From positions 1-11,544 of the forward strand of contig SKXI01000438.1 in the NCBI GenBank assembly GCA_007128515.1: 11,544 nucleotides of DNA, given 5' to 3'. The notes under the pieces were generated by a model. The model made no database searches and was not told where the DNA came from. It saw only the letters and a program-made list of their open reading frames with translations. Below are positions 1 to 8,957 of the stretch, one piece after another (the first letter of the stretch is position 1; each line of letters starts with the position of its first letter). Source of the DNA: Halococcaceae archaeon (GTDB lineage Archaea; Halobacteriota; Halobacteria; Halobacteriales; Halalkalicoccaceae). The position numbers were made by a program, and so were the translations under genes.

Positions 1-864
1 CAGTTCAACTGGTACCTCTACCAGGACGGCTCGATCCAGCCGCAGGTCAGGCTCACCGGCATCGACAGCAACGGCTCCGTGGCGGGGGACGAGGAGCCGG
101 GCGGGTTCTACGAGATGCTCGCGCCCAACCTGAAGGGGATGATCCACCAGCACTTCTTCAGCTTCCGGCTCGATATGGCGGTCGACGGCCGGACGAACGA
201 GCTGTACAGGAGAGAGAACCGGCAGGTCCCGAAGGGACCGGACACCGAGATCCGCTGGGACGGTGAAGACGGGGTGGACGGGATCAATCCCACGGGTGCC
301 GCCTTCTACTCCGGGAAGGAGCAGCTCGCGAGCGAGCGGGAGGCCCAGGAGCTGATCGACTCGCTGAAGGGCCGGTACTGGCAGGTGGAGAACCCCGAGG
401 AGAAGAACTCGCTCGGCCAGCCCGTCGGCTACCGGCTCATGCCGGGCGAGAACGTCGAGGCGGCCGCCCAGACCGACTCCAGCGTGATGGAGCGCGCGGG
501 GTTCATCCGGTATCACCTCTGGGCGACGCCGTACGAGGATGACGAGCGTTTTCCCGGTGGCGACTACCCGAACCAGAGCGCAGGGAGGGAAGGACTGCCG
601 GCGTGGACCGAGGCGGATCGCTCGCTCGACGGCGAGGACCTCGTGCTCTGGTACACCCTCGGGGTGAACCACGTCACCCGACCGGAGGACTGGCCGATCC
701 TCCCCGCACACATCGCGGACTTCAAACTCGAACCGGTGAACTTCTTCGACGAGAACCCGGCGATCGACGTCCCGCCCGAACACGCGATCAAGGACGTCCA
801 GGCCCGCAGGGAGGAGAAGTACGACGATCCCGAGAGCGTGGCGCGGTCCGAAGGCGACGACTGA
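1..864 (+). CDS. Copper amine oxidase (primary-amine oxidase), C-terminal part; 5' end outside the window
   Basis: This is the C-terminal 287 residues of a copper-containing amine oxidase, which oxidatively deaminates primary amines to aldehyde, ammonia and hydrogen peroxide using copper and a topaquinone made from an active-site tyrosine. The frame is open from base 1, so the gene starts upstream; an internal GTG at 79 is not the start. Family signatures seen: NWYLYQDGSI near the left edge, the paired copper ligands in IHQHFFSFRLDMAVDG (visible residues 49 and 51), the third copper histidine in LGVNHVTRPEDWPI (residue 224), and the family-typical tail FFDENPAIDVP. Family members are usually about 650 residues, so roughly 370, including the topaquinone motif, lie off the left edge. 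The last 24 codons are repeated in diverged form at 1565-1636. A T-run at 889-894 follows the stop. The family call is secure; the substrate is unknown. Confidence 0.93.
   Translation, partial: QFNWYLYQDGSIQPQVRLTGIDSNGSVAGDEEPGGFYEMLAPNLKGMIHQHFFSFRLDMAVDGRTNELYRRENRQVPKGPDTEIRWDGEDGVDGINPTGAAFYSGKEQLASEREAQELIDSLKGRYWQVENPEEKNSLGQPVGYRLMPGENVEAAAQTDSSVMERAGFIRYHLWATPYEDDERFPGGDYPNQSAGREGLPAWTEADRSLDGEDLVLWYTLGVNHVTRPEDWPILPAHIADFKLEPVNFFDENPAIDVPPEHAIKDVQARREEKYDDPESVARSEGDD
793..864 (+). repeat. Direct repeat copy A: functional 3' end of the amine oxidase gene
   Basis: These 72 bases, the last 24 codons including the stop, match 1565-1636 at 65 of 72 positions with no gap. Five of the seven differences fall in third codon positions, and only three of the 23 residues change (D/E, K/N, S/F). 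A weaker, gapped similarity may extend the repeat left to 761, where the 8-mer CGATCGAC recurs at 1531. Confidence 0.9.
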
Positions 865-888
865 CCCGGGACGGGGATCGCGCCGCCG

Positions 889-894
889 TTTTTT
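889..894 (+). terminator. Candidate T-tract terminator after the amine oxidase gene
   Basis: A run of six T follows the amine oxidase stop codon by 24 bases, after a G/C-rich stretch. Archaeal RNA polymerase commonly stops at T-rich tracts without needing a hairpin, so this is a plausible termination site. No strong hairpin precedes it. Confidence 0.4.
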
Positions 895-978
895 CACTCG
901 CCATCCGATCCTCGGTTAGCTACAGCGGTTCGCGACCAGCACTTCGCTCGGAGTAGCCCGACCGTTCCGCCCCAGAGG

Positions 979-987
979 ACTTATCTG
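979..987 (+). promoter_or_regulatory. TATA-like element of the toxin-antitoxin operon
   Basis: The sequence ACTTATCTG is centred about 27 bases upstream of the ATG at 1010. That is the spacing expected for a haloarchaeal leaderless transcript beginning at or next to the start codon. No Shine-Dalgarno sequence precedes the ATG, which fits this reading. It also supports 1010 over the in-frame ATG at 1049. Confidence 0.5.
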
Positions 988-1009
988 TGAGACAGACGTC
1001 GCACACACT

Positions 1010-1288
1010 ATGAGCACGGACACCGACGGTGCGGAGGACGGAGGCCGGATGGAGAAGATCGACGTCCGGGTGCCGGCGTCGGTCCTCAACGCGATCGACG
1101 AGGAGTACGCCGAGCGCGGGTACGCCTCGCGATCCGAAGCGATCCGTGACGCACTCCGCGACTGGTTGGACCCCTCGCCCAGGCTCTCCGAGGAGATCCT
1201 CGACGACCTGGCCGAGAGCCGGAAACAGCGCGGGCGAGGAGAGACCGTCTCGGCCGCTGACGCCCGCGAGCGCCTCGGTCTCGAGTGA
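1010..1288 (+). CDS. Ribbon-helix-helix antitoxin of a RelE-type toxin-antitoxin pair
   Basis: A 92-residue acidic protein, probably the DNA-binding antitoxin that neutralises the downstream toxin and represses their shared operon. Residues 15-52 form a CopG/ParD-like ribbon-helix-helix domain: strand KIDVRVP, then the helices around LNAIDEEYAERGY and SRSEAIRDALRDWL. The C-terminal part, from about 58 to 92, is charged and helical and ends in TVSAADARERLGLE, resembling the toxin-wrapping tails of RelB-like antitoxins. The stop codon directly abuts the ATG of the toxin gene with no intervening base, so the two are almost certainly co-transcribed and translationally coupled. The start at 1010 is chosen for its spacing to the TATA-like element; a start at 1049 would remove only 13 non-domain residues. 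Autoregulation is inferred from the family. Confidence 0.85.
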   Translation: MSTDTDGAEDGGRMEKIDVRVPASVLNAIDEEYAERGYASRSEAIRDALRDWLDPSPRLSEEILDDLAESRKQRGRGETVSAADARERLGLE

Positions 1289-1552
1289 ATGACGACGGTC
1301 GGGTTCACGGAGACGGCACTCGAACACTTGGAGGGTCTTGAGGATCACGTCGCCGATCGAGTATTGAACAAGATCGAAGAGGCGACCGAGTGGACCGAAC
1401 ACAGGATCGAGCGTCTCTCGGGCTACCCGTACTACAAACTACGCGCCGGCGATTATCGAGTGATTCTGACGTGGGATCGCGAGGGGGACCGTCTGATCGT
1501 CGAAGCGGTCGGACACCGACGGAACGTGTACGATCGACATCTCCCTCCCTGA
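1289..1552 (+). CDS. RelE/ParE-family toxin
   Basis: An 87-residue protein of the RelE/ParE fold, whose members either cleave mRNA on the ribosome (RelE) or poison gyrase (ParE). The C-terminal half carries the family signature: YYKLRAGDYRVILTWD at about 50-65, followed by VEAVGHRRNVYDR at about 71-83. The basic residues in the RAGDYR and GHRR segments resemble the conserved ones of RelE-type RNases, so mRNA interferase activity is the better guess, not proven. The ATG touches the antitoxin stop (TGAATG). The final residues HLPP are encoded by DNA that resembles bases 761-780 of the amine oxidase gene, so the 3' end may have been created or altered when the module was joined to the repeat that follows. 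Confidence 0.86.
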   Translation: MTTVGFTETALEHLEGLEDHVADRVLNKIEEATEWTEHRIERLSGYPYYKLRAGDYRVILTWDREGDRLIVEAVGHRRNVYDRHLPP

Positions 1553-1564
1553 CACAGTACTGAG

Positions 1565-1636
1565 GAGGTCCAGGCACGGCGCGAGGAGAACTACGACGAT
1601 CCCGAGAGCGTGGCGCGGTTCGAAGGCGACGACTGA
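1565..1636 (+). pseudogene. Direct repeat copy B: orphan relic of the amine oxidase 3' end
   Basis: These 72 bases encode a tail reading EVQARREENYDDPESVAR plus FEGDD and a stop, matching the true amine oxidase C-terminus at 20 of 23 residues and 65 of 72 bases. It has no start and no open frame connecting it to anything upstream, so it is a relic. Because the differences are mostly silent, it looks like the tail of an independently evolved amine oxidase allele or paralogue and not a fresh duplication. It begins 12 bases after the toxin gene ends, and possible homology runs back into the toxin gene at 1531. Confidence 0.85.
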
Positions 1637-1766
1637 TCGGGATCGGTGGGACAGTCCGTAGTTTCGACCCGCTCCTCTCCGGAAGTCGATGTATTCGCCC
1701 TGCTGCATACGGGGCGCGAACTGACCGAGGATTGCTGACCGCGATGCCAAGACCTGGGGAATCCGT

Positions 1767-1979
1767 CTACGCGCCGATCATCTCTTCGGGTTCTGTGAGC
1801 AGCGCTTGGCGGTCACCGGCGTGGACTGTGACGACTGGGATCGGTGAGACCCGCACGACCTTTTCAGCGACACCCCCCAGTAGAGGGCGCTCGAATCCGG
1901 TTTTTTCGCGTGCTACCATCGCGATCAGGTCGATCTCGTTCTCGACTGCGGAGGCGATGGTTGCGACTGCAGGATGGCA
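1767..1979 (-). pseudogene. Universal stress protein (UspA family), C-terminal remnant
   Basis: The minus strand reads the C-terminal part of a UspA-fold nucleotide-binding protein: AVENEIDLIAM, then KTGFERPLLGGVAEKVVRVS and PIPVVTVHAGD. Full-length members are about 140 residues; only about 70 recognisable residues remain. The frame continues open to 2072, but that extra sequence is not Usp-like and runs into the neighbouring zinc-protein gene. The glycine-rich ATP-binding loop is degenerate: the usual first Gly of the G-x2-G motif is missing and the closing GS is GG. No N-terminal half is found in another frame upstream, so I read this as a deletion remnant, not a simple frameshift. The fragment lies in a less G+C-rich patch, consistent with a rearranged region. 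Confidence 0.72.
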
Positions 1980-2023
1980 AAACCCATCTTTCCGGTGACT
2001 CGCCCCAGGTACCAGAGGAGAAG

Positions 2024-2170
2024 TCAAACGACGAACTCGACCCAGTCCGCGATAACGAACTTGTGGCGGCATCCTTCGCAGAGGTCGATCTCGATAACTC
2101 GGCCCGTGGAGAGATGAACGTGATACCGGTCGACCGGATACTCTTTTTCAGCACAATTGGTGCATGCCAC
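2024..2170 (-). CDS. Small two-CxxC zinc-binding protein (hypothetical)
   Basis: A predicted 48-residue protein with two CxxC pairs, CTNC at residues 3-6 and CEGC at 31-34, a spacing suited to one zinc site closed over a small beta-sheet. The C-terminus FVIADWVEFVV is hydrophobic and acidic. Haloarchaea encode many such tiny zinc-finger proteins, several linked to regulation, but I do not recognise this one and its role is unknown. The GTG start at 2170 is chosen because a purine-rich ribosome binding site (2175-2187) lies just before it and a TATA-like GTTATAC (2214-2220) about 46 bases before it. The open frame extends further upstream to 2317 but loses protein-like character there. It lies upstream of and on the same strand as the Usp remnant. 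Confidence 0.6.
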   Translation of the reverse strand: MACTNCAEKEYPVDRYHVHLSTGRVIEIDLCEGCRHKFVIADWVEFVV

Positions 2171-2174
2171 GGGT

Positions 2175-2187
2175 ACCTCTCCTCTCC
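2175..2187 (-). promoter_or_regulatory. Shine-Dalgarno-like site deciding the GTG start at 2170
   Basis: On the minus strand the bases read GGAGAGGAGAGGT, containing GAGGT four bases before the GTG at 2170. Most starts in this window have no such site, so its presence here supports both the reality of the small gene and this start codon. Confidence 0.5.
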
Positions 2188-2213
2188 AGATACGACGAGT
2201 ACGACCACGCCCG

Positions 2214-2220
2214 GTATAAC
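2214..2220 (-). promoter_or_regulatory. TATA-like element for the small zinc-protein gene
   Basis: GTTATAC on the minus strand is centred about 46 bases before the GTG at 2170. Initiation about 26 bases downstream would give a leader of about 20 bases that contains the ribosome binding site. Confidence 0.4.
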
Positions 2221-2449
2221 TCCCCCGTGAGATCGCTTGCAGCGCTACCCACCGGTAAGCGGGTATGGTCCGGTATCCCCGTCCCGTTCGTTCTATCCGC
2301 TGATCTATCCCCTCCACCTACCATCCCCGTTTCGATAGATCACTAACCAGTACTATCGAGCCCACAGACCCCGCAGCGATCTCCACGGACCCTCCGACCG
2401 AGCGACCGCAACCGATGGGTACATCCCACTCGCCTCCTTCCTCCCTCCA
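2221..2449. other. Intergenic region upstream of uvrA
   Basis: No gene is seen in these bases. The stretch is pyrimidine-rich on the plus strand near uvrA and less G+C-rich than the flanking genes. It contains a 9-bp perfect inverted repeat (2301-2309 and 2334-2342). Two weak TATA-like candidates for uvrA exist, AGTACTA near 2348-2354 and GTACAT near 2419-2424. The second has roughly leaderless spacing to the ATG at 2450, but neither is convincing. Confidence 0.5.
2301..2342. repeat. 9-bp inverted repeat upstream of uvrA
   Basis: TGATCTATC at 2301-2309 is the exact reverse complement of GATAGATCA at 2334-2342, with a 24-base spacer. It could be an operator half-site pair or a weak hairpin. 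The core ATAGATCA also occurs at 5435-5442 downstream of uvrA. Confidence 0.45.
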
Positions 2450-5397
<2,948 letters not shown>

Positions 5398-5398
<1 letters not shown>

Positions 5399-5497
5399 TA
5401 GGGATCATCGTAGCCAACCGGATCTCTCAGGCGCATAGATCATCGACGTCGCTCGATCCCCGTTCGAGGAACTATGAGCTTCTACGATGATCCCTAT
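5398..5497. repeat. Perfect 16-bp inverted repeat between convergent genes
   Basis: ATAGGGATCATCGTAG at 5398-5413 is the exact reverse complement of CTACGATGATCCCTAT at 5482-5497, with 68 bases between. A third, partial direct copy, ATAGATCATCGACG, lies at 5435-5448. The first arm starts on the last base of the uvrA stop codon. The element lies between the converging 3' ends of uvrA and the minus-strand membrane-protein gene. It could be a two-way terminator or mRNA-end structure, a small mobile-element relic or a set of protein-binding sites. No obvious target-site duplication or T-tract is seen. Confidence 0.75.
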
Positions 5498-5542
5498 GAG
5501 CGAACGAAGGTGACTGCGTCCCGGGGCCGACGGGAGTGCCCT

Positions 5543-6613
5543 TCAGAGCAGTCCGCCGAGCGAGATGACGACCTGCTCGACCGCGACGAGACCGAGCACC
5601 AGCACTACCCACGCGGTCCACCGCCCGAGTTCGGCGCCTCTCCGACGCAGCTGCCGCTGGACGGGTGGGAGGGCGGCCGTTCCGAAGAGGGTCCAGCCGG
5701 CGCCGACGAGGCGGTCCGACGGGACATTCGGGTGTGCGAGGTGAGAGAGTCCGACGATCACCACCAGGAGTGCGACCCCGTACGAGGGGAGCAGGCCGGC
5801 CGTAGTCGCCTTCGTGTGTCTCCCGCACGCGCCGCAAAACGCCCCATCGTCGACCGGGGTGTCACAGGTCGAACACGCTCGTCGCTCCCCGGACGCGCTC
5901 CGGTCACCGTTCGTGGCCTCGTCTCGACGTAGCTTCCGGCGTCGAACGATCGGGTAGGCGCTGCCCGCGACCAGTACCCCGGGTAGTCCGAGGAACGACA
6001 CGGCGAGCCAGAGGTGCGAGGGCGACCAGTGGAGATCCGAGTTCCGTATCTGCGCTCGATCCACCCAGACCCCGAGGAGGTAGAGGGCGATCGAAGCGAG
6101 ACCCGCGTACACGACCAGCAGCACGGCCGACGACCCGAAGAGGTGCGGTGGGAGGACGAGGAGCGAGACGAGCGCGATCGGTCCCCCGAGCGCCCCGACG
6201 GGCGCGAGGATCCACCACCGAGAGCGCTCGATCTCCCCCCGCGACAGCGGTTTCTCCCGGCCGATCCCGGCGAGGCCGACGGCTCGGTGTCTGCGGTGGA
6301 GGTACACGGCGGCGGTGACGAGCGACAGCGGGAAGACGACCGAACCGACCAGCCATCGACGCGCGTTCGGCTCCCACCCGAGACTCGGGACGGCTCTCGC
6401 GTCGTAGTAGACGCCGACGGGGACGGCAACGACCACGACGGCCAGCGCGAGCGCGTTCGGGAAGAGCACCGCCAGAACCATCCGAACCCCGTCGGTGCCC
6501 CCGAACGAGGGGAAGGTTCGGGAGAGGCTCCACCAGACCAGGAGTACCGGGAGCGTCATCGGCGCGAGTCCGTACGCGACGACGAGGAGGTACCACCAAC
6601 GGGGTTCGTTCAC
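5543..6613 (-). CDS. Multi-spanning membrane protein with a zinc ribbon (hypothetical)
   Basis: A 356-residue integral membrane protein of unknown function. Hydrophobic segments are visible at about 8-30, 46-69, 85-104, 133-153, 162-183, 201-222, 273-293 and 333-353, so eight or nine spans. Between the sixth and seventh lies a hydrophilic, basic then zinc-binding stretch, CSTCDTPVDDGAFCGACG (247-264), a CxxC-x9-CxxC zinc ribbon of the kind common in haloarchaeal membrane proteins. The start is the GTG at 6613 (MNEPRWWYLL), not the ATG at 6703, because a strong TATA box sits 25 bases before 6613 and the 30 residues in between are not protein-like. Transcription is therefore probably leaderless. 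It converges on uvrA and diverges from the MFS gene. I do not recognise a named family. Confidence 0.82.
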   Translation of the reverse strand: MNEPRWWYLLVVAYGLAPMTLPVLLVWWSLSRTFPSFGGTDGVRMVLAVLFPNALALAVVVVAVPVGVYYDARAVPSLGWEPNARRWLVGSVVFPLSLVTAAVYLHRRHRAVGLAGIGREKPLSRGEIERSRWWILAPVGALGGPIALVSLLVLPPHLFGSSAVLLVVYAGLASIALYLLGVWVDRAQIRNSDLHWSPSHLWLAVSFLGLPGVLVAGSAYPIVRRRKLRRDEATNGDRSASGERRACSTCDTPVDDGAFCGACGRHTKATTAGLLPSYGVALLVVIVGLSHLAHPNVPSDRLVGAGWTLFGTAALPPVQRQLRRRGAELGRWTAWVVLVLGLVAVEQVVISLGGLL

Positions 6614-6634
6614 GTCACGGGTGGGTCCCGATCG

Positions 6635-6642
6635 TATAAAAA
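6635..6642 (-). promoter_or_regulatory. TATA box of the zinc-ribbon membrane-protein gene
   Basis: The minus strand reads TTTTTATA, a strong archaeal TATA element, centred about 25 bases upstream of the GTG at 6613. This is right for a leaderless mRNA and fixes the start codon. On the plus strand the same bases read TATAAAAA, so the element might also serve the divergent MFS operon, with a leader of about 45-75 bases. Confidence 0.7.
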
Positions 6643-6737
6643 GAACGGAACGTCCGGGCGGTGCTCGTCCGTGGAGAGCGGTCGGAAATCGCCGCCATCC
6701 CAACGCCTACGTGGCGCTCGGCGGTCGGTTCGGCCGG

Positions 6738-7925
6738 ATGGCTCCCGAGGAGCGACGACGGATGCTCGCGGTCGCGAGCGCCGCGCTCTTCCTCTCCGTG
6801 TTGGTCTGGTTCAACTACAGCGCCGTGCTGCCGTTCGTCGTCGAGGAGTGGGACCTCTCCGGCACCGAGGCGGGGATCGTCTTCGGTGCGTTCCAGGCGG
6901 GCTACCTCCTCGCGATCGTTCCGGCCGGGATGCTGGCCGACCGGTACTCGCCGCGGTGGGTGATCGCGGTCGGGGCGACGGTGACGGGTGTCGGAAGCCT
7001 CGCGTTCGCGGTCGGCTCGACCGGTTTCATCGACGGCACGCTGCTACGCTTTCTCTCCGGGATCGGGATGGCCGGCGTCTACGTCCCCGGGATGCGCTTC
7101 GTCGCGGACTGGTACGCAGCATCGGGCCGCGGAACGGCGATGGGGGTCTACATCGGGACGTTCTCGTTGAGCAGTGGACTCTCGTTTCTCGTCGCCTCGG
7201 GGGTCGCGAGCGCGGTCGACTGGCGAACCGCGATCGCCGTCACGAGCGTCGGCGCGCTCGCGGTCGCGCCGCTCGTCCTCGGCCTGGGTCGCGACGCCCC
7301 GGGAGCCACCCGTCGCGATCGAGTGGGTCTCGATGTCGCCGTGCTCCGGAACCGGTCGTACCTCGCGGCGGTCGGGATCTACTCCTGGCACAACTGGGAG
7401 CTGTTCGGGGTGCGCAACTGGCTGGTGGCGTTCCTGCTCGTGACGCCCGCGGTCGCCGCGACCGGGTCACCCGCGCTCGTGGCCGGGACGCTCGCGGGCG
7501 CCATGATCCTCCTCGGCGGCCTCGGCAACCTCGTGGGCGGGACGCTCTCCGACAGGATCGGGCGAACGCCGGTGATCGCCGCCGCGCTGCTCGCGAGCGG
7601 GCTGGTGAGCGCCACGCTCGGCCTGCTCGCCTGGCTCCCGCTCGCGGCCCTCGTGGCGATCGTTCTCGTCTACGGGGTGGCGCTCACCGCCGACAGCGCG
7701 CCGACCTCGACGACCGTCACCGAGGTCGTCGCGGACGAGCGGATGGGGACCGCGCTCTCGATCCAGTCGTTCGTCGGGTTCAGCACGACCGTGGTCTCCC
7801 CGGTCGTGTTCGGCTGGGCGCTCGATTCCGGGGGGTACGCCCTCGCCTTCCCGACGCTCGCTCTCGGCGCGCTCGCCGCACTCGTCTGTGTCGCGCTGTT
7901 CCGACTGTCGATGCGGCCGGGATAG
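6738..7925 (+). CDS. Major facilitator superfamily (MFS) transporter
   Basis: A 395-residue transporter of the 12-helix MFS fold, moving an unidentified small solute across the cytoplasmic membrane. The family signature motif A appears in the loop after helix 2, GMLADRYSPRW (64-74), and again in the symmetry-related loop of the second half, GTLSDRIGRT (268-277). RFLSGIGMAG (104-113) matches the motif of helix 4. Both six-helix halves are intact. The start is uncertain: ATG 6738 gives MAPEERRRML directly before helix 1, while an in-frame GTG at 6711 would add nine residues. Neither has a ribosome binding site or well-placed TATA. The next gene begins 31 bases after the stop, so it probably heads an operon with the propeller and VOC genes. 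The sequence has the look of the NarK/CynX-like branch, but I would not assign a substrate. Confidence 0.9.
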   Translation: MAPEERRRMLAVASAALFLSVLVWFNYSAVLPFVVEEWDLSGTEAGIVFGAFQAGYLLAIVPAGMLADRYSPRWVIAVGATVTGVGSLAFAVGSTGFIDGTLLRFLSGIGMAGVYVPGMRFVADWYAASGRGTAMGVYIGTFSLSSGLSFLVASGVASAVDWRTAIAVTSVGALAVAPLVLGLGRDAPGATRRDRVGLDVAVLRNRSYLAAVGIYSWHNWELFGVRNWLVAFLLVTPAVAATGSPALVAGTLAGAMILLGGLGNLVGGTLSDRIGRTPVIAAALLASGLVSATLGLLAWLPLAALVAIVLVYGVALTADSAPTSTTVTEVVADERMGTALSIQSFVGFSTTVVSPVVFGWALDSGGYALAFPTLALGALAALVCVALFRLSMRPG

Positions 7926-7956
7926 CCCTTTCACCCGCGATGGCGTACCGTTCCGC

Positions 7957-8955
7957 ATGACGAGGATCTACGCGGCGCTGCGCGACGGGCTGGTGACCAC
8001 GGAAGGAGGCGGCGAGGACTGGACGACCGAACGGAGGCTGACCGACCGGAAGCCCGAGTGCCTCGCGGCCTCGCCGGACCGAACCGACCGCGTGCTCGTC
8101 GGGACGTTCGGCTCGGGGCTCTACCGGAGCAGCGACGGGGGTAACTCCTTCGAGCGCGTCGGCGAGGGGGACCTCGACTCCGATCGGATCACGAGCGCGA
8201 CGGTGAGCCCGCACGACCCGGACGAACTCTGGGTCGGCACCGAACCCAGCGCGGTCTACCGGTCGACCGACGGCGGCGATTCCTGGGAGGAGCGCGAGGG
8301 GATCACCGACCTCCCCTCCGAGCCGGAGTGGTACTTCCCGCCGCGGCCCGACACCCACCACGTCCGGTGGATCGAGGTGGACCCGAGCGACCGGGACCGA
8401 CTGTATGTAGGAATCGAACTCGGCGCGCTGATCCTCTCGGACGATGCAGGGAAGACGTGGCGAGAGCGCCCGCCCGGATCGCGACTGGACAACCACTCGC
8501 TCGCGACCCACTCGGCGGTACCCGATAGGGTCTGGTCGGCCGCCGGCGACGGCTACGCCGAGAGCCACGACGGTGGCGAGACGTGGGACCAGCCCCAGGA
8601 GGGACTCGACCACCGCTACTGCTGGAGCGTCGTTCCGGTCCCCGGAAACCCGGAGACGACGCTGCTCTCCTCGGCGAGCGGGGCGAACGCCGCCCACCGC
8701 GTCGGCGAGAGCTACCTGTACCGGAAGCACGACGGCGAGCCCTGGGAGCGCCTCGACGACCGGGGGATCCCGACGGGCCAGGGCACGTACCGGGCCGTGC
8801 TCGCGGCGGCGGGCGAGAGCGTCTACGCCGCGACGAACCACGGGATCCACCGGAGCGAGGACGGCGGCGACTCGTGGGAGCCGCTCCCGCTCGATGCGCG
8901 CGAGGCGTTCGAGGCCCAGGCCGTCCGCGGGCTGGCGGTCGTGGAGGGGCAGTGA
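7957..8955 (+). CDS. Asp-box (BNR/sortilin-like) beta-propeller protein
   Basis: A 332-residue soluble protein built of Asp-box repeats, the SxDxGxxW hairpins of sialidase-like and sortilin-like propellers. Clear copies are SSDGGNSF (58-65), STDGGDSW (103-110), SDDAGKTW (161-168), SHDGGETW (203-210) and SEDGGDSW (300-307); degenerate ones are near 14-22 and 257-263. This suggests six or seven blades. There is no signal peptide, lipobox or membrane segment, so it should be cytosolic, which is less usual for this fold. Sialidase catalytic residues are not evident, so hydrolase activity should not be assumed; a scaffold or binding role is as likely. The ATG at 7957 starts MTRIYAALRDG, right at the first blade; the frame opens earlier, inside the MFS gene, but that part is not protein-like. 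It lies 31 bases after the MFS gene and 2 before the VOC gene. Confidence 0.85.
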   Translation: MTRIYAALRDGLVTTEGGGEDWTTERRLTDRKPECLAASPDRTDRVLVGTFGSGLYRSSDGGNSFERVGEGDLDSDRITSATVSPHDPDELWVGTEPSAVYRSTDGGDSWEEREGITDLPSEPEWYFPPRPDTHHVRWIEVDPSDRDRLYVGIELGALILSDDAGKTWRERPPGSRLDNHSLATHSAVPDRVWSAAGDGYAESHDGGETWDQPQEGLDHRYCWSVVPVPGNPETTLLSSASGANAAHRVGESYLYRKHDGEPWERLDDRGIPTGQGTYRAVLAAAGESVYAATNHGIHRSEDGGDSWEPLPLDAREAFEAQAVRGLAVVEGQ

Positions 8956-8957
8956 CG

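Noticed and set aside
79..81. GTG as the start of the amine oxidase gene
   Set aside because: Conserved amine oxidase sequence (NWYLYQDGSI and following) lies in the same frame upstream of it, so the true start is outside the window.
1439..1750. A 103-codon minus-strand open frame opposite the toxin gene end and the relic repeat
   Set aside because: It overlaps the toxin gene antisense, has no recognisable domain, and its only non-overlapping part is about 110 bases of intergenic sequence. I see nothing else in 1637-1766.
5474..5542. A plus-strand open frame starting MSFYDDPYERTK, whose first codons overlap the right arm of the 16-bp inverted repeat
   Set aside because: Beyond about 23 codons it is antisense to the membrane-protein gene and loses protein character. 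The start-like reading is a by-product of the repeat arm.
6014..7960. A 648-codon plus-strand open frame running through the membrane-protein and MFS genes
   Set aside because: It is antisense to one real gene and out of frame with another; the translation is extremely Arg-rich and low in complexity.
7940..7960. A six-codon reading frame ending in an ATGA overlap with the start of the propeller gene, as in a translational-coupling leader
   Set aside because: It is too short to judge; an ATG and an overlapping stop can easily arise by chance here, and no ribosome binding site precedes it.
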